Source: Clostridiales bacterium
GTDB lineage: Bacteria > Bacillota > Clostridia > Christensenellales > CAG-138
Assembly (NCBI GenBank): GCA_031270585.1
Contig: JAISXK010000046.1
Span: 1-34,019 of the forward strand
Direction: 5' to 3'
DNA: 34,019 nt
Of this stretch, positions 15,986 through 23,400 are shown one piece after another; the stretch's first letter is position 1, and each line of letters starts with the position of its first letter. Position numbers and translations under genes: made by a program. The notes beneath the pieces were generated by a model. The model was not told the origin of the DNA, did not search any database, and saw only the letters and a program-made list of their open reading frames with translations.

Positions 15986-16435
15986 GTGGCAAATTTTTTC
16001 AACAAATTTCTCGATTATATCGGCATCGAGGAAACCGAGTTCGAAGACGAATACCTCGATGATTACTACCAGGATACGCCTGAAGCACCCGACAATGTGG
16101 TGAACTTCGGTGCGCGCGAAAAAAAGCGCAATAATTCGAATGTAGTCAATATGCCCGCGGCCATGCAGATGAAAATGATTGTGTATCACCCCATCAGCTA
16201 TGAGGATACGCAAAATATCATCGACAATCTCAAGAGCCGCAAGCCGGTTATCGTAAATATGGAGGAACTGGAGATAGAGTGCGCGCAGCGCATATTGGAT
16301 TTTATGGCGGGGGCGGTCTATGCGCTCAATGGAACCATATTTAAAATCTCCTGCGGCATATTTGTTGTGGCGCCCACAAATTACGACATCATCGGCAATG
16401 GAGAGGGCGACTTGGGTGAGGACGGCCTGATATAA
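15986..16435 (+). CDS. sepF: Cell division protein SepF
   Basis: SepF tethers FtsZ to the membrane and shapes the division septum in Gram-positive bacteria. The 149-residue product has an amphipathic N-terminal membrane-binding segment (MANFFNKFLDYIG), an acidic linker, and the C-terminal SepF domain (about 70-140: VYHPISYEDTQNIIDNL, KPVIVNME, RILDFMAGAVYAL, IFVVAPTNYDI). The GTG at 15986 follows GGAGG (15973-15977) by eight bases; the in-frame TTG at 15971 overlaps that site and is unlikely. It is downstream of yggS, as in other Firmicutes. Confidence 0.95.
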   Translation: MANFFNKFLDYIGIEETEFEDEYLDDYYQDTPEAPDNVVNFGAREKKRNNSNVVNMPAAMQMKMIVYHPISYEDTQNIIDNLKSRKPVIVNMEELEIECAQRILDFMAGAVYALNGTIFKISCGIFVVAPTNYDIIGNGEGDLGEDGLI

Positions 16436-16458
16436 ACTGCCCGCGAGAAATAAAACGA

Positions 16459-16487
16459 GCGCGCGCCAAGGACGGCGCGCTTTTTTC
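16459..16487 (+). terminator. Rho-independent terminator after sepF
   Basis: GCGCGCC (16461-16467) pairs with GGCGCGC (16474-16480) over a 6-base loop, followed by TTTTTT (16481-16486). It separates sepF from the DivIVA-domain gene. Confidence 0.85.
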
Positions 16488-16500
16488 TTGCCGCAAAATG

Positions 16501-16509
16501 TGGTATAAT
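16501..16509 (+). promoter_or_regulatory. Extended -10 promoter of the DivIVA-domain gene
   Basis: TGGTATAAT at 16501-16509 is a perfect extended -10. The only sequence at the right -35 distance is the terminator's T-run (16481-16486, 17-base spacer), so the promoter probably relies on the extended element. Confidence 0.65.
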
Positions 16510-16540
16510 AGGGTATCAAACTTTACCTGGGAGGGTTAGT

Positions 16541-16795
16541 ATGCGCGCAGACGATATCGTAAAGCAGCGCTTTACCAAGGTGTTCCGCGGGTATGATATA
16601 CAGGAAGTAGACGTTTTTTTGGATGAAATCATTCGCGCGCTTGACGCGCTGGAAAAAGAGCGCGCCGTGCTGCTTTCGCGTGTGGAAGCGCTGTTAAACG
16701 AGCTTGATAAATACGACGCGTTGTTAAAGGGCGCGCAGATCGACGCAAAGGGCGTGGTGCAATTTGCGTACGTCAACAATGGACGGGTACAATAA
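16541..16795 (+). CDS. Short DivIVA-domain protein
   Basis: An 84-residue protein with the DivIVA N-terminal lipid-binding signature: QRFTKVFRGYDIQEVDVFLDEII (residues about 9-31, not counting exact ends), then a short coiled coil (about 33-64). Full DivIVA proteins are about 160-200 residues with a long second coiled coil; this one stops after the first domain and is nearer the size of GpsB (about 100). It probably localises to curved or septal membrane and acts with SepF in division or growth (inference). It has its own extended -10 promoter and a GGGAGGG site, and is separated from sepF by a terminator. Confidence 0.85.
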   Translation: MRADDIVKQRFTKVFRGYDIQEVDVFLDEIIRALDALEKERAVLLSRVEALLNELDKYDALLKGAQIDAKGVVQFAYVNNGRVQ

Positions 16796-16890
16796 AATTT
16801 TCATAAGCATGCAAATGATGGCGCCATTTGGAAAGACTATCAAAGGATAACGTCAAAATAACTTTTTGATTTGACAGGAGGCCGGCGCCA

Positions 16891-17166
16891 GTGCGAAAGC
16901 AAGTGAAGTATTACCGGGAGCGTTGCAAAAGGGGTCTGCGCATCATCGCGACGCTTGGCGGGCAAAAACCGGTTTGCGGCGCAAAAGGCTTATTATTAAA
17001 GCATACGTTTCTCATCGGCATGATTCGCGGCATACTGCTGGCCGCGAGCGCTACCGCCATAGGCGCGCTGTGCGTGTGCAACCTGCGCATATTGCTTTAT
17101 GGAAATATGGCAAGGTGGAGCGAACAGCTAAAAGAGCTTATGAACGCGCTGGATGGCGCGCTGTGA
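16891..17166 (+). CDS. Small single-pass membrane protein, unknown
   Basis: A 91-residue frame starts at GTG 16891 with a full AGGAGG site (16876-16881) nine bases upstream, which argues that it is real. The N-terminal ~38 residues are strongly basic with two Cys, followed by one hydrophobic segment (about 40-64) and a short soluble tail with a WSEQLKELMNAL amphipathic helix. I do not recognise a family. It sits between the DivIVA-domain gene and lgt. An overlapping frame at 16923-17213 lacks a ribosome site and is judged spurious. Confidence 0.55.
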   Translation: MRKQVKYYRERCKRGLRIIATLGGQKPVCGAKGLLLKHTFLIGMIRGILLAASATAIGALCVCNLRILLYGNMARWSEQLKELMNALDGAL

Positions 17167-17216
17167 CGCCGCAAAGGCATGGCGTACCTGCAAGTGTGCC
17201 CAAAAAGAAGTAATAC

Positions 17217-17245
17217 TTTCCACAAACCGGAATTTAGAGTATAAT
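17217..17245 (+). promoter_or_regulatory. Sigma-A promoter of the lgt-pncB operon
   Basis: TTTCCA at 17217-17222, a 17-base spacer and TATAAT at 17240-17245. The resulting leader of about 100 bases (17252-17350) holds small GC-rich hairpins (CCGC/GCGG near 17269-17280 and CCTGCC/GGCGGG near 17287-17308) and no T-tract. Confidence 0.65.
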
Positions 17246-17350
17246 ATCTTTCAACCACCCGCTGTGGCGGTATGGCGTTTTGGGCCTGCCGCGTTTCAAC
17301 GGGCGGGGGTTACGGACTCATCATGCACATAATACGGAGGGGTTATCGCT

Positions 17351-18493
17351 ATGGCTATTCCCGATAGGGTTGCGTTTACATTGTTCGGGCACCCCATTTA
17401 TTGGTACGGGGTGTTGATGGCTGTGGGTATCATCGTTGCGATTTTTCTTGCCCTGGCGGAGTCCAGGCGCAAAAAGATCAACGAGGATGCCATGCTCGAT
17501 CTTTTCATTATCGTTATTCTTTCGGGCGTGCTTGGCGCGAGGCTGTATTATGTGGTATTCGAGTGGAGCAGTTACTTCGGTCCCGGCATACCCTGGTGGA
17601 AGGCGTTTGCCGTTTGGGAAGGCGGTCTTGCCATATACGGCGCCGTTATCGGCGGGCTGCTGGGCATGCTGGTATACGCAAAGAGAAAGAAAGTACAGTT
17701 CTTAATCTTGACGGATGTGATAGCGCCAGGCCTTGTGCTGGCGCAGGCAATCGGCCGCTGGGGAAACTTTTTTAACCAGGAGGCCTTTGGCCTGCCGGTA
17801 ACAAACCCCGGGCTGCTTTGGTTTCCGTTTTCGGTGCATATCGAAACGCCCCACACGTTTGATGGCGTGATCTGCACAAACCCTTACCACCTGGCCACGT
17901 TTTTCTATGAATCGGTGTGGTGCCTGCTGATTTTCCTCTTCCTGTGGTTTTATTTTAGAAAGCGCGCGAAGCATAATGGAGACGTATTTTTATCTTACGC
18001 GCTGTTGTATAGCTTTGAACGCGTGTTTGTGGAAAGCTTGCGCGGCGACAGTCTGTGGCTCGTCAAGGACGTGATACGCGTTTCGCAGCTGTTAAGCGCG
18101 GTGTTGTTTGTGGGTGTGGCGGCGTTTTTGACGGTGCGCCGCCTTAAAGAAAAAAAATCGGGCACATCGGCATGCACAATCTCCATACCCTCTGCGGAGG
18201 AACCCGCTTTCGCCGCAGCGAAGGCTGCCAGGGCGAAAATATTTGCCTGGGGCAAAAAGAAGAAGGCGCGGGAAGACGAAGAGGCCGGCAAAGGCCGGGC
18301 GGAACCGCCCCTGCGGGAAGAAGCCAAAGAACCCGACGCCGCCTGTGACGGCGCAGAAGGGCGGGGGAACGATGAAGAAACCGCCGCAGGCGAAAAAGAT
18401 GAAGAAACCGCCGCAGGCGAAAAAGCGGATAGCGGCGCTGCGGGGAAAGACAATAGCTGTGGCGGTGAAGGCCGGGAGGAGCAAGGGCAGTGA
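17351..18493 (+). CDS. lgt: Prolipoprotein diacylglyceryl transferase with a charged C-terminal extension
   Basis: Lgt transfers diacylglycerol from phosphatidylglycerol to the lipobox cysteine of prelipoproteins, the first step of lipoprotein maturation. The membrane core (about 1-265) has the family landmarks HPIYWYGVLMAVG, VWEGGLAIYGAVIGG, the signature GRWGNFFNQEAFG with R136, YESVWCLLIF and SLRGDSLW. Unusually, ~110 further residues follow, rich in Lys, Glu and Ala, with two identical EETAAGEK units; typical Lgt is 260-290 residues. The tail should lie on one side of the membrane as a disordered segment. The ATG follows GGAGGGG. Its stop overlaps the pncB start (GTGA). Confidence 0.95.
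   Translation: MAIPDRVAFTLFGHPIYWYGVLMAVGIIVAIFLALAESRRKKINEDAMLDLFIIVILSGVLGARLYYVVFEWSSYFGPGIPWWKAFAVWEGGLAIYGAVIGGLLGMLVYAKRKKVQFLILTDVIAPGLVLAQAIGRWGNFFNQEAFGLPVTNPGLLWFPFSVHIETPHTFDGVICTNPYHLATFFYESVWCLLIFLFLWFYFRKRAKHNGDVFLSYALLYSFERVFVESLRGDSLWLVKDVIRVSQLLSAVLFVGVAAFLTVRRLKEKKSGTSACTISIPSAEEPAFAAAKAARAKIFAWGKKKKAREDEEAGKGRAEPPLREEAKEPDAACDGAEGRGNDEETAAGEKDEETAAGEKADSGAAGKDNSCGGEGREEQGQ
18371..18424 (+). repeat. Perfect 27-bp tandem duplication in the lgt tail
   Basis: Bases 18371-18397 and 18398-18424 are identical. They encode two copies of DEETAAGEK in the charged C-terminal extension of Lgt, suggesting recent expansion. Confidence 0.9.
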
Positions 18494-19944
18494 GCGCGGC
18501 TACCTATGATTACGCCATGCTGACGGATCTGTACCAGCTCACCATGATGAACGGGTACTTTGCCCAAGACATGCGGGATAACGAGGCGGTGTTCGATATG
18601 TTCTTCCGCCAGATGCCGGAAAACCGGGCGTACGCGGTGTTCGCGGGGCTTGAAAGCGTGGTGCGCTATATCGGCGCGCTGCACTTTGCGGATGAGGATA
18701 TAGCCTATTTGCGCGGTCTCGGGATTTTTGGCGAAGCTTTTTTAAAATATTTAAGGGATCTGCGCTTTACCGGGGATATTTACGCCGTGCCCGAAGGTAC
18801 GGTGGTGTTCCCGGGCGAGCCCATACTGCGCGTAAAGGCGCCCATCATGGAGGCGCAGTTGCTGGAAACCGCCATACTGAACCTCATCAACCACCAAACG
18901 CTGATTGCCACGAAGGCCAGCCGCGTGGTATACGCGGCCAATGGCCAAAGCGTTACCGAGTTTGGGCTGCGCCGCGCCCAGGGGCCGGACGCGGGCGTGT
19001 ATGGCGCGCGCGCGGCCGTGATTGGCGGTTGCGACGGCACAAGCAACGTGATGGCGGGCCGGATATACGGCATCCCCGTCAAGGGCACGCACGCCCATAG
19101 CTGGGTGATGAGCTTCCCGGATGAAATCAGCGCCTTTCGCGCTTACGCCAAAACCTACCCCGGTTCCTGCCTGCTGCTGGTGGATACGTTCGACACGCTG
19201 CGTTCCGGCGTGCCCAACGCCATCACGGTGTTTAACGAGCTGCGCGCGGCGGGGCATGAGCCCATAGGGATACGGCTGGATTCGGGCGACCTGGCCTATC
19301 TATCTAAAAAGGCCAGAGAGATGCTGGACAACGCGGGGTTTGAAAGCACCATCATATTCGCTTCCAGCGATTTGGACGAAACCGTCATACGCGATTTGAA
19401 ACTGCAAGGGGCGTGTATAGACGCATGGGGTGTTGGCACAAGACTCATCACATCCAGCGACTGCCCGGCGCTTGGCGGGGTATATAAGCTTTGCGCGGAG
19501 GTGATCAACGGCGTGATCGTGCCCAAACTGAAGCGCAGCGACAACCCCATCAAAATCACCGATCCCGGCTATAAAAAGGTATACCGGCTTTACAAAAAGA
19601 AAAACGGCAAGGCCATTGCGGATTTGATTACGCTCGAAGACGAGTCGATCGATACCACAAAGCCGCTGCGCATATTTGACCCTGTACAGACATGGAAATC
19701 CATGGTGGTGACGGACTTTACGGCGCGCGCGCTGTTGCAGCCCATATTCATCGGCGGCAGGCAGCAATACGCGTTGCCGCGCATAGCAAAGATACAGGCG
19801 TATGCCAAGGCCGAGCTTGCCACCATTTGGGATGAATACAAGCGTTTGTTGAACCCCCACACGTATAAAGTGGATTTATCCGACAAATTATATGATCTCA
19901 AGCAAAAGCTGCTGCGTGATCACCAAGGTGAACAAAACGGATGA
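18490..19944 (+). CDS. pncB: Nicotinate phosphoribosyltransferase
   Basis: PncB joins nicotinate to PRPP to give nicotinate mononucleotide, the entry point of the Preiss-Handler NAD salvage route. The 484-residue protein shows the family blocks LTDLYQLTMMNGYF at the N-terminus, FDMFFRQMPENRAYAVFAGLE, LINHQTLIATKASR, FGLRRAQGPDAG, GTHAHSWVMSF (active-site His) and IRLDSGDLAYLSKKAREMLD. Length is that of the longer Gram-positive type. The GTG start overlaps the lgt stop by four bases and its own stop overlaps the lipoprotein start by four (ATGA), so it is firmly in this operon. Its product is the substrate class of NadD, relevant to the NadD-like domain two genes downstream. Confidence 0.96.
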   Translation: MSAATYDYAMLTDLYQLTMMNGYFAQDMRDNEAVFDMFFRQMPENRAYAVFAGLESVVRYIGALHFADEDIAYLRGLGIFGEAFLKYLRDLRFTGDIYAVPEGTVVFPGEPILRVKAPIMEAQLLETAILNLINHQTLIATKASRVVYAANGQSVTEFGLRRAQGPDAGVYGARAAVIGGCDGTSNVMAGRIYGIPVKGTHAHSWVMSFPDEISAFRAYAKTYPGSCLLLVDTFDTLRSGVPNAITVFNELRAAGHEPIGIRLDSGDLAYLSKKAREMLDNAGFESTIIFASSDLDETVIRDLKLQGACIDAWGVGTRLITSSDCPALGGVYKLCAEVINGVIVPKLKRSDNPIKITDPGYKKVYRLYKKKNGKAIADLITLEDESIDTTKPLRIFDPVQTWKSMVVTDFTARALLQPIFIGGRQQYALPRIAKIQAYAKAELATIWDEYKRLLNPHTYKVDLSDKLYDLKQKLLRDHQGEQNG

Positions 19945-20456
19945 AACGGAACCATCTCGCGTTGGCGTTGTGTGCTGTATGTTTATTGACGAGTTGTGTG
20001 AGCCAGGCGCCGTCGCTTGTGGGCACGCCTACGCCGCGCATTACGCCCACGCCCGTGCCCACTCCCACGCCGGATTTGGTGGATCTGCCTGATGTGGATA
20101 CCGATACGGACGCGCTGGGAGTAAAGATTGATGGCGACGCGCATTTTTTGCAGTATTTGACGTTTCAATCCATACGGGTGTATGAGTATGGCGGCGATAC
20201 GTTTTTAGACGGCCTTTGCAACAACGCCTACCCCGAAACGCTGTATGGCGCGTTTGAGGTATGTTTTACCGACACGGACGGCGTGGAGTTAGCGCGCGCG
20301 CCAATCCATATCAGAGGGGAGGAAGGGGCGCTGCCATCAGGTGATACGGTGCTGTACGCCCAGATCGATGTGGATACCGATATACAGCTTGTGCCCTTTG
20401 AGATTATCGTGGTGCAACGCGTTTGGCCGCAGATGCGGATGATTGTCAGCGAATAG
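19941..20456 (+). CDS. Small lipoprotein with a Thr-Pro linker, unknown function
   Basis: A 171-residue protein with a lipoprotein signal peptide: MKR, a hydrophobic core, and lipobox LLTSC with Cys at residue 19. A proline/threonine linker (about 28-45, TPTPRITPTPVPTPTP) follows, then a ~120-residue beta-rich domain with an immunoglobulin-like feel (ETLYGAFEVCFTDTDGVELARAPIHI). That pattern resembles FxLYD-type extracellular domains, but I cannot assign a family. It starts within the pncB stop codon (ATGA). Being in the same operon as lgt, it is a probable substrate of that enzyme (inference). Confidence 0.75.
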   Translation: MKRNHLALALCAVCLLTSCVSQAPSLVGTPTPRITPTPVPTPTPDLVDLPDVDTDTDALGVKIDGDAHFLQYLTFQSIRVYEYGGDTFLDGLCNNAYPETLYGAFEVCFTDTDGVELARAPIHIRGEEGALPSGDTVLYAQIDVDTDIQLVPFEIIVVQRVWPQMRMIVSE

Positions 20457-20474
20457 ACGGGGGAGATAAAGAGC

Positions 20475-23400
20475 ATGCCCAAAAAAGACAGCGCGTTGCT
20501 CTATCAGGCGATTATCAACAGCCTTACAGACCGTGCCCAGCTCAAGCGCATGCGCTTATCGCAAAAGGCGCTCAAGGAGTTGCTGCATAAGCACGAATTT
20601 AAATCCCGGCTGGCCGCCATGCCGCTTTACGCGCGCTGTGATTGCAATGGCTTGCTGGCGCTGTGCCGCCCCGTTATGGAAGGGTTAAACGCCGAACCGC
20701 AGGAGGGATGGCTGCAGCATATCTATACGGTGCTCTACAACCAGCTGTTTGGCGGGCAAACCCCAACACAAACCGAGCGGGATATAACGCGCGGCGGCCA
20801 TTTTTATATTGCGGCGCTGCGCGTCTTTTTGCGGCATGATGGCGAATACCTTCCGTTTGACCCCAAATCGCAGTTTCGTTTTATGGCGCCGAAGGATTAC
20901 GGTTCCATAGGCGCGGCGGATGAATACGCCGTGCTGATGGGGCTTTTTGATACGCTCTACCTCTACGAAATGTTCTATCTGGGCCGGTTTGTAATGCCCT
21001 TTGATTTACTGGGGCATATCGCCGGCGTGCATCATATCGCCACGCATATGGGGCGCCAATTGGCGCGCGTGGGCGAGATGGTGGATCTGCCGCTTGTTTC
21101 GGCCGCCTGCGCCACGCATGATATCGGCAAATATGGCTGCAAGGGAAATGAAACGCGGCGCGTGCCGTATTTGCATTATTACTACACCGAGGAATGGCTT
21201 AAGCGTTATGGGCTTCTACAGATCGCGCATGTGGCGGCCAATCATTCCACCTGGGATTTGGAATTAGAGAACCTGCCGGTAGAGTCGCTGCTGCTGATCT
21301 ACGCCGATTTTCGCGTAAAGAGCAGGCGCGACGCCAACAACCGTGAAGAGGCCATATTCTATACCCTGCGGCAATCCTACGATGTGATATTATCGAAGCT
21401 CGACAATGTGGACGCGGCGAAAAAGCAGCGTTACGAGCGGGTGTACGCCAAGCTTTGCGACTTTGAACAGTATATGCTTTCGCTTGGCGTGAACGAAGAC
21501 CCGTATTCCGATAAGCCGCGCCCTGCGGAAAAGAAGAGCTCCGTGCTGCTGAGCGCGGAAGAATCCGTGCAGCGCCTGCGCTTCAAGGCCATTGCAAACA
21601 ACCTGCAGTTGATGCGGCGCATCAGTTCGGACGCTTCGTTCGCGGATCTGCTGGAGGATGCCAGAAGCGATAAAAACTGGACGAATTTGCGTACCTACAT
21701 CGATATATTCGAAGAGTACTTTACCTACATGACGCAAAAGCAAAAGCATATGACCATGCGCTTTCTCTATGAACTGTTTATGCACGCCCAGGGGGATATC
21801 CGCGCCCAGGCGGCGACGCTCTATGGCCGTATACTGTCAAGCTACGATGTGGTGTACCGCAAAGAGCTGCCGCCCAACATCAAGCGCGCCGAACCCGAAA
21901 GCACCGCCCTTTCGGTGTGGAAGGAATGCCTTGCCAAGGTGCTCTTGCCCGGCCATAAGCTCGCGGCGCAGCACCGCGCGTGGATCAACTACACGCTCAA
22001 AACCCTGCTGCCCTCGCTGCTGAATAGCGCCGGCCCGCAAAAGGGCAAATTGTTTTTGCAGGAATATTTAAACTGCTTTGAGGACGCGCGCTTTCAGGAC
22101 GACGCCATACTCTTCGTGCTGCTGGATTGTTTTATAAGAATACCGCCGCATATGCTGGCCGGGGTATGGATAGACGCGCCCATCAATAAGGCTTGCGCGC
22201 TCGCGGGGCTAAGCGAGCGGAGCATGCAGGCCGTGGCCATGCGCTTTTGCCTGTATGTGCTGGCTAAAGTGAAGAGCAAGACGGATTACGCGGATATGAT
22301 CAAAGCCGTGCTGCTGGCGCTGCCCGCCAAAAAGGATATCGCGGTGGTTTACCTTGAGCGGCAGACCTGCGCGCTTTTGGGCGATATGCAGGGGCGGCTT
22401 GCCGCCTGCGACGATGTCGTAAAAAACGTTAATACTGCGGATCTCTTTTTGGAAAACCTGAAGACCGCCACCACCTGGGTGACAAAAGAGGTCAACATAC
22501 AGCTTCTATCCTACAGGGTGCAGCACGACAGCACCGTGAACTGCTTTCAGGTGGCGACGCATTTCGCGAACCTCATACGCGTGAGCGAGCGGCTGGCCGT
22601 GCGGCACGCGGCGGGCGAGGCGCTCGTAAACGTGGCGCCGTTGTTAACGCTTGACCAGCGCAACGAAATCGCCGTGGAGCTTGTGCGCGGCCTTGAAAAC
22701 GCAAGCTATGATTTTTCCAAATACATACCGCAATATTTGGGGCGGTTTTTGTTATACCTGCACCCCAAAGAGCTTGATGAGGTGCTGCGCGAGTTTCAAA
22801 GCTATTTGAAATCGTCCAACGCGTTTGCCGCTTGTATTACGCTGCCGGTGGTGGGCGTAATGATGCGCCATTATGACGCGCGCTACCGCAAGCTCTTCAA
22901 AGAACCCAGGGCGGCGTTTGAAGAGCGAAAATACCGCATGCTCAGCATGCTGATGGGCGGGCTCGCGCATTATAGCGAGATTGTCGGCCGCGACGCGTTT
23001 TTGGTTATCGGCAAGCAACTGTTTGGGGGGGCGCTATCCATCGCGAGCAAAAACGAGCTTTTTGGGCTGATGCATAAAAAGCTTCTGATGTTGCTGGAAG
23101 AACAGGATAAAGGCACGCTGATATTCTTTAATAACGCCGCCTCGTTAAACCATATTTACAGGTTCATCATCGAGTCGCGCATCGAATACGCAGGCCTGGC
23201 GGCAAGCGAGCCCGGCAAGGTGGCGTTTTTTCCGGGCACATTTGATCCGTTTTCCACCAGTCACAAGGGCATTGTGCGTCAGATGCTGGATATGGGGTAT
23301 GAGGTATACCTGGCGCTGGATGAGTTCAGCTGGTCAAAGCGCACGCAGCCGCATATGGTGCGCAGGCGCATCGTCAATATGTCCGTCGCGGATATGTTTA

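Noticed and set aside
16923..17213. Alternative 96-residue plus-strand frame overlapping the small membrane protein
   Set aside because: No ribosome site and a composition typical of an out-of-frame translation; the 16891 frame has a full AGGAGG.
18243..18509. Frame encoding Lys/Pro repeats (KKPPQAKK) over the lgt tail
   Set aside because: It is the +1/+2 reading of the lgt tail duplication; the lgt frame is continuous from the conserved core and overlaps pncB in the usual GTGA way.
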